In this document: in pieces, positions 1-9,885 of the stretch | Layout of the letters: every line of letters begins with the position of its first letter | How positions within the stretch are numbered: the first letter of the stretch is position 1 | NCBI RefSeq assembly: GCF_900103415.1 | Contig: NZ_FMXB01000022.1 | Span: 1 to 50,562, forward strand | Source of the DNA: Methanobrevibacter millerae | GTDB taxonomy: Archaea > Methanobacteriota > Methanobacteria > Methanobacteriales > Methanobacteriaceae | Direction of reading: 5' to 3' | DNA length: 50,562 nt | Translations under genes and position numbers: made by a program | The notes under the pieces: generated by a model | The model's database searches: none | What the model was told of the DNA's origin: nothing | The model's input: only the letters and a program-made list of their open reading frames with translations

Positions 1-249
1 ATAAATCTGACCAATTTTATTAATAAAAAAAAATATTCCATCAAAAAAATAATCAAAAAAAAATATCGTGATTAATCACTTTCCTACGATTATTTTATAT
101 AAACCAACACCAAAAATGAAAAGTTAATTTGTATACTGAATGTTGATTCCTACTCAAATAATTAATCAAAATAATTCATATAATCAAAAACGTATTTAAA
201 CCGTTTATTACAAACGTATACCAATACTAACACATTATAAAAAAAAACA

Positions 250-305
250 CCCCCCCCCATTGTGCAATTCATCCCCAACCTAGAAGAGGTTGGGGTATTC
301 TTGCA
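250..305. mobile_element. IS200/IS605-like end hairpin (remnant or solo end)
   Basis: A nine-base C run (250-258) is followed by a nested hairpin. The outer arms TGCAA (263-267) and TTGCA (301-305) flank a perfect 9-bp inner stem, CCCCAACCT (273-281) with AGGTTGGGG (287-295), around the loop AGAAG. A hairpin with TTCAT before the C-rich arm and a TTGCA exit resembles the right ends of IS605/tnpB elements. No transposase lies in the window, so this may be an element end reaching in from the left, a relic, or simply a terminator hairpin for the ehb operon, which ends at 343 on the minus strand. Confidence 0.4.
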
Positions 306-342
306 ATATTATGATAAAAAAGTTATTAAAAAAAGAGAAAAA
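306..342 (-). terminator. Oligo-T termination region of the ehb operon
   Basis: Immediately after the ehbQ stop codon the minus strand reads through several T-rich runs (complement of the A-runs at about 320-342). Oligo-T tracts are the usual archaeal transcription termination signal. The hairpin at 263-305 and a second T run (complement of 240-247) follow. Confidence 0.45.
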
Positions 343-1002
343 TCAATATTTGATTTTATCGCCCAGACGTGAGATGTCAAACACTGCCGTATCTGCAATG
401 GACATTACCGCAATAACACCAGCCTGAATCGGATCAGTAATTATTAAATCCGCATACTGAGTGACGCTTCCGGGCATGTTAAGACAGATTACAACCAGGT
501 CGTTTTCCTGCTTGACCTTTTTGACGGCTTCGGTAATTGCTCCCCCCATAAGGGAACCTGCAAGAACCAGCGCGCTTACACGAGGCAGCCTTGAAATGGC
601 ATCAACGGCTTCTGCAAGATTTCTTTCGCCGACTAAAGGAATGGTATCGATACTGATACGCTCACCTCGTATGTTGTGCCTGTCCGCTTCGGTGATTGCC
701 CCCAATGCGACCTGGGAAACCTGGGCTCCGCCTCCGACAATGATGATACGCTTTCCGTAAATGTCTGACTGTGAGCCGTGAAGCTCAACTGACTTCACTT
801 CGGAAATAGCCTTCAAATCAGCCATTAATGAATCGATATCATCGACATGCTCAAGCTCCAGATTGATTATGCCCGTATTGTCCTTTTCGACGTAAAGGTG
901 AGTGTATGAGATATTCGTGCCGTGATTAGTTGTAACGTCAGTAATATCCTTTAATACTCCCTTTCTTTCAGCGGATTTTATAGTTATGCTATAATCAGTC
1001 AT
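343..1002 (-). CDS. ehbQ: Energy-converting hydrogenase B subunit Q (ACT domain)
   Basis: Last gene of the ehb operon, 219 aa. Residues 1-75 look like an ACT domain, the small-molecule (often amino acid) binding fold of metabolic regulators. The remainder (about 83-219) has a [14 protein letters not shown] segment and alternating beta/alpha pattern matching the DUF5612-type region of methanogen EhbQ. It has no membrane segment or metal-binding cysteine cluster, so it is likely cytoplasmic. The start overlaps the end of ehbP by 8 bases, which implies translational coupling. A regulatory rather than catalytic role in the hydrogenase is an inference from the ACT domain. Confidence 0.85.
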   Translation of the reverse strand: MTDYSITIKSAERKGVLKDITDVTTNHGTNISYTHLYVEKDNTGIINLELEHVDDIDSLMADLKAISEVKSVELHGSQSDIYGKRIIIVGGGAQVSQVALGAITEADRHNIRGERISIDTIPLVGERNLAEAVDAISRLPRVSALVLAGSLMGGAITEAVKKVKQENDLVVICLNMPGSVTQYADLIITDPIQAGVIAVMSIADTAVFDISRLGDKIKY

Positions 1003-1258
1003 TTTCTGGCCTAACTTTATCTAATTCGGCGTGTGCCTTTTTCCACATGCGCAAATAATTATCGTCACGAGTGACTGGAATAACGTCAAGGCCCAGTTCA
1101 CGATGCTCCCTAATCCATTCCTCATGGAAAACCGGTATTTCCACTTTAATCGGTTCAGAGGTTTTATTTACGACTATGAGATTCCTGTAAGGAAAATCCC
1201 ATTCAACAATATAGCCTCCAAGACTTACCATGTGATATGGTCTCATAACAAATTTCAT
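995..1258 (-). CDS. ehbP: Energy-converting hydrogenase B subunit P
   Basis: Small soluble-looking protein of 87 aa, identified by its place between ehbO and ehbQ, which matches the Methanothermobacter order. The ATG at 1258 is preferred over an upstream in-frame ATG (1285) because a strong GAGGTGAT ribosome binding site lies just before it, and the longer form would run into the end of ehbO. It is rich in aromatic and charged residues, with no cysteines and no membrane helix. Its biochemical role in the Ehb complex is not known to me. Confidence 0.8.
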   Translation of the reverse strand: MKFVMRPYHMVSLGGYIVEWDFPYRNLIVVNKTSEPIKVEIPVFHEEWIREHRELGLDVIPVTRDDNYLRMWKKAHAELDKVRPEND

Positions 1259-1271
1259 AATAATCACCTCT

Positions 1272-2270
1272 TTATAATAATCCAAGAACTATAGCCAATA
1301 TTCCAAGCAATGTGGCTCCTAAAATTGACGGCAATAGCTGCCTGTTTGTAAATACCGGAGTAAAGGCTGAAAATATTCCCATCATGAACACGAACACCAG
1401 AACAACAAAGATATTAATCAATATCGTTGGAGACAATACCGTTGGCGGAATTCCGATGAAGAGAACTGAGAATAATACTCCCAGAGTTAACATCATGAAT
1501 CCTCTTGTAATGAATACAATTGAACGGTATTTTGATGCGTATTCCATGTACGGTCCTTCAATAACGTCACATTTCGCTTTTATGATTGAAAACGGATATT
1601 CATTCAGTAAAATCATGTAGCCGATGAAAAATACTATTGCGGCTATCGCACCGGAAACAGTGAAGAGAAACGGTCCGTGAACCTGCTGGTATGCAACAAT
1701 GTCCTGAAGGAAAATGCTTCTTGCCTGAGTTACCGGAGCGAACAGTGCCAGATAGAACGGGAATGAACCGTAGGTAATCATTCTAAGTGATCTTCTTGCA
1801 CTGATGTCTTCAATGAATGAACGGGTAGTGTTCCGATGAGCTGCACCCTTAACCCTGTCGGGGAATGGCATCCTTACTGACATTACTGATTTTGACAGCG
1901 CACCCATCAGCACATAACAAATTTCTTCAACTTTCAAAAGCCCTACAACTGCAACGAGACTTGCCAGAGCAGGAATTGCAAACGCATAAGGAGTAATTGC
2001 AATCAGCAGGAACAATACCACAAGGAAACACAGTATCGGCAGAATCTTGTATAACGCAGGAACCGGTGAAGAAGGTTCGACGTTTTCCTTATAGAGGAAC
2101 TTAATCGGCGCCATGATTCCCGGACTCGTTACCGGAGGCCCTATCCTTTGCTGAATCCTTGCGTGAATATATTTTCTTTCAATTCCCGGCAATAATGTAG
2201 AAATCACAAAGCATACAATGACAGTAGCTATGACTGCCAAAATTGAATAGATTACAGTAGTTTCAAACAT
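1272..2270 (-). CDS. ehbO: Energy-converting hydrogenase B subunit O (NuoH-like membrane subunit)
   Basis: 332-aa polytopic membrane protein of the NuoH/HyfC/EchB family, which anchors the hydrogenase module of group 4 [NiFe] hydrogenases and forms the quinone-site-like junction to the ion-translocating arm. The N-terminal helix is followed by a charged cytoplasmic loop with the family-typical [16 protein letters not shown] stretch (about residues 42-57). A NuoH-like acidic loop [13 protein letters not shown] follows near residue 240. About eight hydrophobic segments are visible. A ribosome binding site (AAGGAGAT) precedes the ATG. It sits just downstream of the two hydrogenase core genes. 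Confidence 0.93.
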   Translation of the reverse strand: MFETTVIYSILAVIATVIVCFVISTLLPGIERKYIHARIQQRIGPPVTSPGIMAPIKFLYKENVEPSSPVPALYKILPILCFLVVLFLLIAITPYAFAIPALASLVAVVGLLKVEEICYVLMGALSKSVMSVRMPFPDRVKGAAHRNTTRSFIEDISARRSLRMITYGSFPFYLALFAPVTQARSIFLQDIVAYQQVHGPFLFTVSGAIAAIVFFIGYMILLNEYPFSIIKAKCDVIEGPYMEYASKYRSIVFITRGFMMLTLGVLFSVLFIGIPPTVLSPTILINIFVVLVFVFMMGIFSAFTPVFTNRQLLPSILGATLLGILAIVLGLL

Positions 2271-2274
2271 TATT

Positions 2275-3402
2275 CTATCTCCTTATTATTTCTATTGCCC
2301 TGTCAGTACACGTAAAGCACGGGTCACACTGAACGATGCTCAACTGCGCATCAGTAATGTGATCGCCTATACATGCGTACTGCATTGCACCAATGTTTGC
2401 CATTGATGGGGTTCTTATAATGCAATGCCTTATTCTTCCGCTTTCCAATGCATATGAATGATAAAGAGTTCCCCTTGGAACTTCAATATAACTTTCAATC
2501 AAATCTGTATCGAACATTTCCCAGTCCCTGTTTACAACCTTGCCTTCAGGGATGTTTGCAACCGCCTGACGGATGATTTTTATTGATTCGAAAGATTCTA
2601 AAACCCTCATCAGCAGGTTTGACTTAACGTCACCATCAGGTTGCGTGACAACATTAAAGTCAAAGTCATCGTATTCGTACATATTGGTTCTCAAGTCCCT
2701 TGCAACGCCCGTTGCCCTTAATGTAGGGCCTGTAACGGCCAGTTTGATAGCCTGTTTTGTAGGCAATACACCAACACCAGTGATTCTTGATATCAGTATT
2801 GAATCGGCCAAAAACCTTTCGGCAAATCCTGTGAGGCCTTCCTCGAGTTTGTCCATGTCATCCTTGAGTCTCTGCAGCTTGGCTTCGTTCAAATCGCATC
2901 TTGGCCTTACTCCGCCGATAATAGGACATCCGTACTGGACCCTGTTTCCTCCAATCATTGCGAGAAGCTCCATTACGATTTCCCTTAAGTAGAATACCCT
3001 CATGGAAAAGGTTTCGTGAGCTACCGTTTCGCATCCGTGAGCCAGATAAAGGAAATGTGAGTGCAGCCTTTCAAGCTCTCCCATTATGACCCTGATATAG
3101 GTTGCCCTTTCGGGAAGTTCGATGTCAAGGCCTATCTCGGCGGTTCTGCATGAATTCCATACGTGTGAATTTGAGCAGATCCCGCAGATCTTTTCGGTAA
3201 GGGCGTTTCCCTTTTCAACAGGTAGCCCTTCCATTATCCTTTCGATACCTCTGTGATTAACCCCTATGGTTATTTCGGCTTCCTGGACGATTTCGTCTTC
3301 TACAAAAAGCCTTACCCTATAGGGTTCCAATGCGGCCGGGTGAACCGTACCCAATGGAATTTCAGTTTCTATAATATTGCTTCTTGGTACTTTTTCCTCC
3401 AT
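2275..3402 (-). CDS. ehbN: Energy-converting hydrogenase B large (catalytic) subunit N
   Basis: 375-aa [NiFe] hydrogenase large subunit, related to NuoD and EchE. Both nickel-binding motifs are intact: C73-G-I-C76 near the N terminus and D-P-C362-F-T-C365 near the C terminus. The site for H2 activation is therefore complete. Only ten residues follow Cys365, which is a short C-terminal tail. H2 oxidation here is coupled, through membrane subunits, to ferredoxin reduction. The gene lies directly downstream of ehbM with a 9-bp gap, as expected for a stoichiometric pair. The start is supported by an AGGTGAG binding site. Confidence 0.95.
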   Translation of the reverse strand: MEEKVPRSNIIETEIPLGTVHPAALEPYRVRLFVEDEIVQEAEITIGVNHRGIERIMEGLPVEKGNALTEKICGICSNSHVWNSCRTAEIGLDIELPERATYIRVIMGELERLHSHFLYLAHGCETVAHETFSMRVFYLREIVMELLAMIGGNRVQYGCPIIGGVRPRCDLNEAKLQRLKDDMDKLEEGLTGFAERFLADSILISRITGVGVLPTKQAIKLAVTGPTLRATGVARDLRTNMYEYDDFDFNVVTQPDGDVKSNLLMRVLESFESIKIIRQAVANIPEGKVVNRDWEMFDTDLIESYIEVPRGTLYHSYALESGRIRHCIIRTPSMANIGAMQYACIGDHITDAQLSIVQCDPCFTCTDRAIEIIRR

Positions 3403-3411
3403 TTAACTCAC

Positions 3412-3858
3412 CTAATCCGCATCCAATAATATCGGTAACAATGATACCACTCCGGCTAAAACGTCTTGAGGCCTTACTGCACATCCTGGGATTTTTGCAG
3501 TGACAGGTATGACGTTTTCAACCGGCCCTTCAATTTCCTCCGATGGAATGTCTCCATGGATGTTCTTGTACACGCCGCCCATAAGCGCACAGCTTCCGGC
3601 GGCAACAACCAGTTTCGGTTCTGGAATGGCTTCATAAATGGCTTCCAGAGGTTTCCTGTTCAAGTGGGTGACCGGTCCCGTTACAACCAGAACGTCGGCT
3701 TCACGAGGATTCCAGGTCAGGAAAACCTTATACTGCTCAATATCAAATCTCGGAGACAATACTGAATTTACAATTTCAATATCGCAGCCATTGCATCCGC
3801 CCGTATAAACCAGCATGATATGAATTGCTCTTGCTCTTGAAAAAGATTTAATACTCAT
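3412..3858 (-). CDS. ehbM: Energy-converting hydrogenase B small subunit M
   Basis: 148-aa NuoB-like [NiFe] hydrogenase small subunit. The four expected cysteine ligands of the proximal [4Fe-4S] cluster are visible: the CNGC pair (C22, C25), a Cys in the [10 protein letters not shown] motif (about residue 93) and a Cys in KIPGCAVRP (about residue 125). It lacks a twin-arginine signal and C-terminal anchor, as in complex-I-like group 4 hydrogenases, so it should face the cytoplasm. It passes electrons from the NiFe site of EhbN to the ferredoxin subunits. It directly abuts ehbL. Confidence 0.95.
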   Translation of the reverse strand: MSIKSFSRARAIHIMLVYTGGCNGCDIEIVNSVLSPRFDIEQYKVFLTWNPREADVLVVTGPVTHLNRKPLEAIYEAIPEPKLVVAAGSCALMGGVYKNIHGDIPSEEIEGPVENVIPVTAKIPGCAVRPQDVLAGVVSLLPILLDAD

Positions 3859-4350
3859 TTATTCACCATCCTCTCTATTTTTAATTACTGTCTTGTCTGA
3901 AAGATAAGCAGAAATAACTTTAAGTTTGTCTTCTGAAATTTTAAACGGCTGTGCCATCAGTTCGCTGACGTTGACTTCCTGGTCTCCAACACAAGCCGGA
4001 TGAATCGTTCCCTTTTCACCGTAAAGTGAATATATAGGACAGAAATCATGACAATAATAACAGACTATGCATTTTTCAAGATTAATTTCAGGTACTTGAG
4101 TCTTTACCCAATCGTCGGTTATCTTAACCGGCGCTGCCAGATTCTTCATCTCAATGGCATGGGTAGGACAGGCATTGGAACATCCTGCACATCCTATGCA
4201 TGCAGTCTCGTCCACTCTGTCATCCACTTCAACAGAAAGGGTAGCAATCTGATTTCTCATTTCCATATCGGTTACCCTGTCTGCGGCGAAAAAGATTCTT
4301 TTAAAGTTAGTAAATGCTCCTTCCAAAGCTACTTTTAACATACTTCTCAT
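3859..4350 (-). CDS. ehbL: Energy-converting hydrogenase B ferredoxin-type subunit L
   Basis: 163-aa protein with two [4Fe-4S] motifs: CIGCAGCSNACP (about residues 52-63) and CIVCYYCHDFCP (about 95-106). This layout matches the NuoI/EchF-like electron-transfer subunit of energy-converting hydrogenases. A further Cys occurs in HPACVG. It should link the small subunit EhbM with the polyferredoxin EhbK. The first ATG follows the ehbK stop without a gap; an alternative ATG lies three codons in. Confidence 0.93.
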   Translation of the reverse strand: MRSMLKVALEGAFTNFKRIFFAADRVTDMEMRNQIATLSVEVDDRVDETACIGCAGCSNACPTHAIEMKNLAAPVKITDDWVKTQVPEINLEKCIVCYYCHDFCPIYSLYGEKGTIHPACVGDQEVNVSELMAQPFKISEDKLKVISAYLSDKTVIKNREDGE

Positions 4351-5751
4351 TTAAATACCCTCTATTGAATCTTTAAAGTTTCTCTCGAATAAAAATGCGT
4401 TTGCAGGACAGCTGTTTTTACATGCTCCACAATATTCACATTTTTCTTCATTAACTACATAATTACCGTCAATTTCATCAATTGCCTCATAAGGACAGAC
4501 TTTATGACACAAACCGCAATGCATGCACAGTTTCTGTTCGATGAAGTTGAATCCTCCATCGATTTTTGCCTTATACATCGTGGTTTTAGGAATCGCATTA
4601 ACAGGACAGTGAACTGCACAGTTTTCACATAATATACATTTTTCAAGATCCACTGAAATCGTGCCCCTGTTCAAGGTGATTGCGTCTTCCTGACAAACTT
4701 CACAGCATATTCCGCATGAAATGCAGTCCTCTGATACAGTTCCGTCCCAGCTTGCAACCATGTATGACCTTGCCTTTGCAACGTCACAGACCTGGACACA
4801 CTTTCCGCAGCTTACGCAGAACCCGGCAAGGGCTGGAAACTCTGTTTCATCGAACTCGTCGTAAACGAACATCTCCTCGTCCTCATGAAGAGAAGTTACA
4901 GGACAGTGGTCGATAGCTGTATCATGGGTTGAATCCACGTCCTTTGTCGGATCGTATCTTAACCTGCCGTCAACTTTAACTAATGAGCCGTTTTCACATA
5001 GGTCTGCGCACAATCCGCAGTTAAGGCATGAAACCAGGTATCCATTCGGCTTCTGATTAATCTTGTTTACAATCAGTTCGAAGTCGTCCACGGATATGGC
5101 GTTGTTAGGACAGGCCTTCATACAGTTGAGACAAAGGGTACAGGTTGACTTGTTGACAATCTGGTTCTTGTTCATGGAACCGTTCGGACAGACGTCACTG
5201 CAGATTCTGCATTCGCTGCAGATTCCTTCATCTCTGTCCAGGACAACATCAATGGCGTTGACAGGACAGTGCTCTGAGCATCTTCCGCAGAAAATACACT
5301 TGTCGAAGTCCGTTCCGAAATAGGCTCTTGTAACCTCTTTAATCTTATTTGACTTTTTGGGAATGTCGTCATAGCTTGGAAGCAGAATGTTCATTGATTC
5401 TATGAAATTGATTTGCTTTTCGCGGGTGAATTCAGCTCCGTCAACTCTTGAAGGGCAGACTTCACTGCAAACGCCGCAGCGTGAACATATTCCGTAAACA
5501 ACGCCGTCATCAATGTGAATGTTGTTTGTAGGACAGTTGTACATGCACATTCCGCAGCCGTTACATTTGGCCCTGTCCACAACGTATCCTCCATAAATAT
5601 TTTGGAAAATGGCGTCGTTAGGACAGTTCTTGAAGCATATTCCGCAAGTAAGACAGCTGAACGCTTTTCCATTGATTAAACGGATAGCTTTTGTAGGACA
5701 TTGCTTAATACATTCTCCTTTTCCTTCACATGCATTAGTTGATAAAAACAT
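4351..5751 (-). CDS. ehbK: Energy-converting hydrogenase B polyferredoxin subunit K
   Basis: 466-aa polyferredoxin. I count twelve complete CxxCxxCxxxC motifs spread along the protein, for example CLTCGICFKNCP, CNGCGMCMYNCP, CIFCGRCSEHCP, CMHCGLCHKVCP and CEYCGACKNSCP. There is also a degenerate N-terminal one (CEGKGECIKQCP) lacking the first CxxC spacing. It could hold a dozen or more [4Fe-4S] clusters, forming an electron wire between the hydrogenase core and its acceptors. Two motifs end in D or Q instead of the usual Pro. The repeated motifs also produce long spurious open frames in other phases. Confidence 0.94.
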   Translation of the reverse strand: MFLSTNACEGKGECIKQCPTKAIRLINGKAFSCLTCGICFKNCPNDAIFQNIYGGYVVDRAKCNGCGMCMYNCPTNNIHIDDGVVYGICSRCGVCSEVCPSRVDGAEFTREKQINFIESMNILLPSYDDIPKKSNKIKEVTRAYFGTDFDKCIFCGRCSEHCPVNAIDVVLDRDEGICSECRICSDVCPNGSMNKNQIVNKSTCTLCLNCMKACPNNAISVDDFELIVNKINQKPNGYLVSCLNCGLCADLCENGSLVKVDGRLRYDPTKDVDSTHDTAIDHCPVTSLHEDEEMFVYDEFDETEFPALAGFCVSCGKCVQVCDVAKARSYMVASWDGTVSEDCISCGICCEVCQEDAITLNRGTISVDLEKCILCENCAVHCPVNAIPKTTMYKAKIDGGFNFIEQKLCMHCGLCHKVCPYEAIDEIDGNYVVNEEKCEYCGACKNSCPANAFLFERNFKDSIEGI

Positions 5752-5764
5752 TCATGACCCTCCT

Positions 5765-6013
5765 TTAGCTGCTCCTTGCAAATATTAATTTCGACAACAA
5801 TATACCAATCAGGGCAAATACAAATCCTCTTGCTACAGGCAATTTATCATAAAACGGGAATTCGCCCAATTGCCATGCTACAATCAGTCCGGCAATAATT
5901 ATTATTACGTAAGAGGCTGCGGTGAACTTCGTATCCTTTATGTTTCCGGTTTTTATCTGGGATCCTACGACCATTCCAAAGAGCAAACCGAAAATCATTG
6001 GTCCGTATATCAT
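5765..6013 (-). CDS. ehbJ: Energy-converting hydrogenase B subunit J
   Basis: 82-aa hydrophobic protein with three apparent membrane segments (residues about 4-18, 33-48, 64-78). It is assigned by position between ehbK and ehbI, the same as in Methanothermobacter. No motif is specific enough to name a function. It is probably a small structural subunit of the membrane arm. The gene abuts ehbI with no gap. Confidence 0.8.
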   Translation of the reverse strand: MIYGPMIFGLLFGMVVGSQIKTGNIKDTKFTAASYVIIIIAGLIVAWQLGEFPFYDKLPVARGFVFALIGILLSKLIFARSS

Positions 6014-6484
6014 CTAATCCACATCCTCCTCAGTTAATTTCTTAAATCCGGCAAATGCAATAGCTATTGCGCTTAAACCGGCAAACACCTTCAAACCTAC
6101 AAATATGTTGAGGTAAGGAATGATACCTGCATTTGTAGTGTCGGGATAGTGGAAAATGCTTTGGATTGAAGCCGGAATGATGTTGAAGACATCGGCTCCG
6201 ACATTGTAGAGGAAGAATCCTCCTGCAAATAATCCGACAAGTCCCAAAACGATGTAGCCTAATGCGCCGACTGATTCGAATATTTCTATATAGGTATGTG
6301 AAAATTCCATTGGAGAATTTCCCAGCCCGTAAACGAGAAGTGAGAATATTACTCCTGAGGCAATCATTGCTCCTCCCTGGAAACCTCCTCCAGGAGTTAT
6401 ATGTCCTCCGAGAATCGTCATTATACCTAAACAAATTAAAATGATTGAAATAGGCAAAGCTATTAACTTAAGAATCTGACTCAT
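6014..6484 (-). CDS. ehbI: Energy-converting hydrogenase B subunit I (MnhB/MrpB-like)
   Basis: 156-aa membrane protein with the hallmark [11 protein letters not shown] motif (about residues 28-38) of MnhB/MrpB subunits of multisubunit Na+/H+ antiporters. About four hydrophobic segments are visible. Such Mrp-like subunits make up the ion-translocating arm that lets Ehb use an ion gradient to drive ferredoxin reduction. The start overlaps the end of ehbH by four bases. Confidence 0.88.
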   Translation of the reverse strand: MSQILKLIALPISIILICLGIMTILGGHITPGGGFQGGAMIASGVIFSLLVYGLGNSPMEFSHTYIEIFESVGALGYIVLGLVGLFAGGFFLYNVGADVFNIIPASIQSIFHYPDTTNAGIIPYLNIFVGLKVFAGLSAIAIAFAGFKKLTEEDVD

Positions 6485-6765
6485 TGTTTGCCCCCCAATT
6501 TTCCTCTGCCGAATACCAGCAATACTACCAGACCGGCACTTAACAGAATGATTGATTCACCAAGGGTATCATAGCCCCTGAAATCGAAAATTACCATCGT
6601 TACCATGTTCGGCGTGACCTGAGTTCCCAAAGCGTTATAGATATTGCTTACACCGGGAGTGATCATGTCGCTTATGTGATAAACGGCGTCAAACAACGTA
6701 ACTGACAATACTGCAGTTATTACCGCAGCGAATAAGTTTCTAACATTATTAGACAAGGACACCAC
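6481..6765 (-). CDS. ehbH: Energy-converting hydrogenase B subunit H (MrpA C-terminal/MbhE-like)
   Basis: 94-aa membrane protein. The segment [16 protein letters not shown] (about residues 59-74) is the conserved signature of the MrpA C-terminal/MbhE region, which in Mrp antiporters lies next to MrpB. Two or three hydrophobic helices are visible. Tandem GTG codons (6765, 6762) are the only reasonable starts, and the gene overlaps ehbG by 17 bases. It is followed by the MrpB-like ehbI, the same order as in Mrp and Mbh operons. Confidence 0.82.
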   Translation of the reverse strand: MVSLSNNVRNLFAAVITAVLSVTLFDAVYHISDMITPGVSNIYNALGTQVTPNMVTMVIFDFRGYDTLGESIILLSAGLVVLLVFGRGKLGGKQ

Positions 6766-7084
6766 CCCAGTACAGGAATATTACAATTAATCCTAAGGTA
6801 ATAATTGCATAGAATAACATCTTCTCCAGCGAATCCTCCTGTTCAATTTTGAATTTAGGAATTAGAGGAATGTTGCATATCAATACGATAGCCAGTATTA
6901 ATGTAACGAAGCCTGCAAGCAGGACGTTAATGTGCCTGAGCAGAAGTGAAGCTATTACCAGTGAAACTATAAGAAATATTTCTGCAGTAATGCTTCCTGA
7001 AACGTCAGCATTCGTTACAGGGCCCGGAGAGAAGAGTTCCTTAAACTTCTTGACTACATAAAAGATTTGATCGTAAAGCTTCAT
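6749..7084 (-). CDS. ehbG: Energy-converting hydrogenase B subunit G
   Basis: 111-aa protein with about three hydrophobic segments (residues about 30-50, 53-72, 88-108) after an amphipathic N terminus. Named by operon position between ehbF and ehbH. No catalytic or metal-binding residues stand out, and it is presumably part of the membrane arm. Its start overlaps the ehbF stop by four bases, indicating coupled translation. Confidence 0.78.
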   Translation of the reverse strand: MKLYDQIFYVVKKFKELFSPGPVTNADVSGSITAEIFLIVSLVIASLLLRHINVLLAGFVTLILAIVLICNIPLIPKFKIEQEDSLEKMLFYAIITLGLIVIFLYWGGVLV

Positions 7085-8538
7085 AGTAACATACCTCCAA
7101 CGTAATTGGAAATTCCGCTCGTTACGATATCTGGGAATATACCCAATGCCAGGATAATAATTAATAAAACTGCCATTGCAAATACCATTGCCTTTGGAAC
7201 TTCCTTGTCAACTACTTCCAGATCGTGTGGCTTTGGCCTTAAAAACATCACATAGAAGGTTTTTACGAATACCACAAATGTTGCGATGCTGACCATGATT
7301 GCCAGAATGGACAGTTCCGGATAGCCGCAGCTTAAGGAAGCCTGAACAAGCATTAATTTTGACTGGAAACCGCTTAGCGGAGGTACACCAGCCATTGCAA
7401 GACCGCCGATTAAAAGCATTATGCCCACTTTAGGGTGATATGCCAAAAGGCCTCCCAATTTACGGGTGTCCACCTCGTTGGTGGCGTTTACTATAGCTCC
7501 GAATCCTATGAATAATAATGCGGTAATCACTATTTCGTTCAATGCCTGGAAAAGACCTGCGGTCAGGGCAAACTGGGTTCCAAGACCTATACCCAATCCG
7601 ATAAAACCGAGCTCTCCGACAGCCAGAAATCCAATCATACGCCTGAAGTCGGTCTGCATCAGCGCAAGGGATACGCCCAAAATCATTGCAAGAACTGAAA
7701 ACAGTACGATGAGAACTTCAAATATAGGCAATGATGAGAATATCCTGAACATTATCATTACTATTGAAATCATTGAAATGACCGTAAATGACTGAAGCAG
7801 AGCCGCTCCGTGAGGTTCCGCCTTACTGTAGATTCCTGATTTGATTGTGTGGAACGGAGGCAGACCTGATGCGTAGAGCCATCCGAAGAAGATAAGGCCT
7901 AAAGCTGCCAGGAACACCGGAGATGCCACATTTAAAAGTCCTCCATGGACTATTGCTACGATGTCTGTCACGTTAACGGTACCGGTCATTGCAAGCAGGA
8001 ATCCGATACCCAAAAGCATCATAGGGCTTCCGATTGATCCTAAAATCATGTACTTTAAAGCCATTTCATAACTGTAATCTATTGATGAGGCAGCTACAAT
8101 ACCCACCTGAGCCAGAGCAAGTATTTCAAAGAATACGAACATGTGGAAAATGTCGTCTGTAAGCATTAATGCCGTTACTGCAGCCGTACCCATGAACAGC
8201 AGGAAGAGATATGGTCCTGAAACTTTCTTATATTTGGTTAAATAGATAAATACAACCAGGAAAGTCAGAATTCCAACAGCTCCTATGAATATCTGCTGCA
8301 GGAAGTCAAAGGAATACGTGATTGCCGGATGATAGACGATGTTTGTGATATTGTCAACAATCGGCTCATATCCTCCGAAGTAATGCAGTCCGTAGTTTGA
8401 CAGCAACGGAATTAAAGGCAGACAGAGTGCAACGACAAATGCCAAAGCCTTAATGAGCTTGTCGTATTTTGAAAATGCGCTTAAAAGCAAGGCTGCCATC
8501 ATAGGAACAATAACCATCAATGGAATTAATTCATTCAT
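7081..8538 (-). CDS. ehbF: Energy-converting hydrogenase B subunit F (MnhD/NuoN-like ion-translocating subunit)
   Basis: 485-aa protein of the proton-translocating NADH-quinone oxidoreductase subunit L/M/N (MrpD) family, with roughly 14 hydrophobic segments. Family features visible include the [17 protein letters not shown] region with the transmembrane Glu (about residues 133-150). A lysine-bearing region [27 protein letters not shown] (about 229-255) and [12 protein letters not shown] near residue 388 are also present. This is the main ion-pumping subunit of the membrane arm. It overlaps both neighbours (ehbE by 8 and ehbG by 4 bases). Confidence 0.93.
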   Translation of the reverse strand: MNELIPLMVIVPMMAALLLSAFSKYDKLIKALAFVVALCLPLIPLLSNYGLHYFGGYEPIVDNITNIVYHPAITYSFDFLQQIFIGAVGILTFLVVFIYLTKYKKVSGPYLFLLFMGTAAVTALMLTDDIFHMFVFFEILALAQVGIVAASSIDYSYEMALKYMILGSIGSPMMLLGIGFLLAMTGTVNVTDIVAIVHGGLLNVASPVFLAALGLIFFGWLYASGLPPFHTIKSGIYSKAEPHGAALLQSFTVISMISIVMIMFRIFSSLPIFEVLIVLFSVLAMILGVSLALMQTDFRRMIGFLAVGELGFIGLGIGLGTQFALTAGLFQALNEIVITALLFIGFGAIVNATNEVDTRKLGGLLAYHPKVGIMLLIGGLAMAGVPPLSGFQSKLMLVQASLSCGYPELSILAIMVSIATFVVFVKTFYVMFLRPKPHDLEVVDKEVPKAMVFAMAVLLIIILALGIFPDIVTSGISNYVGGMLL

Positions 8539-8920
8539 CGTATTCCTCCTGTTTTGATGTGTCAGCCAGCATTACACTGGTGCTTAAGGTTCCGTATTTT
8601 CTGTATAGAACCATGACCAGGGCAAGCATAACCGCCAAGGTAGAAGCTCCGATAACGATGCTGGTAAGAACCAGACCGTAAGGAAGAGGATAGGACGCAT
8701 TCTGTGCAAACCATGTTGCGTTCATATCCGGCAGGATAATAGGAACGATTCCGCCCGCCTTATAGCCTATTCCAACTATGAACAGGTTAGCTCCCTCTTC
8801 AATGAAGCTGATACCGATAATTTTCTTGATAATGTTATCCACAAAGATAGCTGCATAAAGGCCGATTACAACCAGAGCAACTGACGTTAACAATATGATT
8901 AGCTGAATGTCCGCCATCAT
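8531..8920 (-). CDS. ehbE: Energy-converting hydrogenase B subunit E (MnhC/NuoK-like)
   Basis: 129-aa membrane protein of the MrpC/NuoK family with three helices. The family features [18 protein letters not shown] (with conserved Glu near residues 41-42) and DPL-like [24 protein letters not shown] are visible. It supports ion translocation next to the MrpD-like EhbF. Tandem ATG codons (8920 and 8917) overlap the ehbD stop codon. Confidence 0.9.
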   Translation of the reverse strand: MMADIQLIILLTSVALVVIGLYAAIFVDNIIKKIIGISFIEEGANLFIVGIGYKAGGIVPIILPDMNATWFAQNASYPLPYGLVLTSIVIGASTLAVMLALVMVLYRKYGTLSTSVMLADTSKQEEYDE

Positions 8921-9150
8921 GCATCACTCCTCTGGGTTTTCTTAACCGCCAAAGCTAAAAATACAGGAATGATGACCGCACATACAATGGCCTGGGTCAG
9001 GGCAACATCCGGCGCAAGCAGTACCTGGAAGAGAACCGCCATTGCTCCTCCGGAAAATCCTGTCAGTATTGCTGCCTTAAGCAGATCTTTCTGAACAAGA
9101 GCAAGAATTGCACTTATAATAATTATAATCATCAATATAATCTCTAACAT
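8917..9150 (-). CDS. ehbD: Energy-converting hydrogenase B subunit D (MbhD/DUF4040-like)
   Basis: 77-aa membrane protein with three hydrophobic segments. The pattern ...[30 protein letters not shown]... is the DUF4040 signature found in MrpA C-terminal regions and in MbhD. I use the ATG at 9150, not the longer frame from 9165, because a GAGGAG binding site lies directly before it. That binding site is also the DNA encoding the C-terminal glutamates of EhbC. Confidence 0.87.
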   Translation of the reverse strand: MLEIILMIIIIISAILALVQKDLLKAAILTGFSGGAMAVLFQVLLAPDVALTQAIVCAVIIPVFLALAVKKTQRSDA

Positions 9151-9151
9151 C

Positions 9152-9574
9152 TTACTCCTCCTCAATCTCTAAAGTTGAAAAAGTGAAACGTTCATCGGCT
9201 TTTAGTTTTTCAGAGTCTTCGCTTTCCAGTTCCTGAATCTTGGACTTGTGATGAACGAAAGGATTTGCATCATCAATTTCCTCTTCAACTTCGCCTAATT
9301 TGGCGTTATTTTCAACATCCTCACTTTTATAAAATGCATTAGCGATTGCGTGGGCTGTAAATGGTGCCAGAACAAAGTAAATTCCGGCAAGCAGGTATTG
9401 TCCTAATCCGATCATTGCTATGACGCAGGCAATATCAAAAACACCTACAATATGAATTCTACCATAAACAACGTTTTTCATATCTTTTGGAAGACTTACC
9501 ATACCAACGGCAGCCACTATCATCAGGAAGGCTGCGATAATAAGGAGTGCAGATTGTATATACTCAACAATCAT
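9152..9574 (-). CDS. ehbC: Energy-converting hydrogenase B subunit C (MnhG-like)
   Basis: 140-aa protein. The first 85 residues form three membrane helices and match MnhG/MrpG, including the segment [17 protein letters not shown]. The last 55 residues are a highly acidic, probably cytoplasmic, extension ending in a run of glutamates. MrpG proteins have variable tails, so the tail is not unusual in itself. The ATG overlaps the ehbB stop as TGATG, giving translational coupling. Confidence 0.86.
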   Translation of the reverse strand: MIVEYIQSALLIIAAFLMIVAAVGMVSLPKDMKNVVYGRIHIVGVFDIACVIAMIGLGQYLLAGIYFVLAPFTAHAIANAFYKSEDVENNAKLGEVEEEIDDANPFVHHKSKIQELESEDSEKLKADERFTFSTLEIEEE

Positions 9575-9837
9575 CAATTATCGCCTCCCGCAACAATGGC
9601 AAAAGCAACAGTACCTACAAATCCAAAGAATATTAAAGCTAATGATATATCCCTATAAAAAGCGAGATTATACAAATCTCCTCCGACAAGCAAAACCATG
9701 GCAAAGGCTACAACTACCACGGAACTGCCAAGCAATCCCATTGCAGCGCCCTTGTAAGCGCTTGCCCTTAGAGCTGCAAGCATTATTACAATGATTGCAA
9801 TGATTAAAATATATTTTGAAATAATCAATATGTCCAT
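9574..9837 (-). CDS. ehbB: Energy-converting hydrogenase B subunit B (MnhF-like)
   Basis: 87-aa membrane protein resembling MnhF/MrpF of multisubunit Na+/H+ antiporters: three helices with the family-like segment YRDISLALIFFGFVGTVAFA near the C terminus. It lies between the MnhE-like and MnhG-like genes, the same E-F-G order as in Mrp operons. A 48-bp gap separates it from ehbA, the largest internal gap in the operon. Confidence 0.87.
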   Translation of the reverse strand: MDILIISKYILIIAIIVIMLAALRASAYKGAAMGLLGSSVVVVAFAMVLLVGGDLYNLAFYRDISLALIFFGFVGTVAFAIVAGGDN

Positions 9838-9885
9838 TAGTATCCCACTCGTATTAATTTAAATAAAAGAAGAGTCATTACTTAG

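Noticed and set aside
4455-5672. Several open frames antisense to or out of phase with ehbK
   Set aside because: They result from the repetitive CxxC codons of the polyferredoxin; the ehbK frame explains the region fully.
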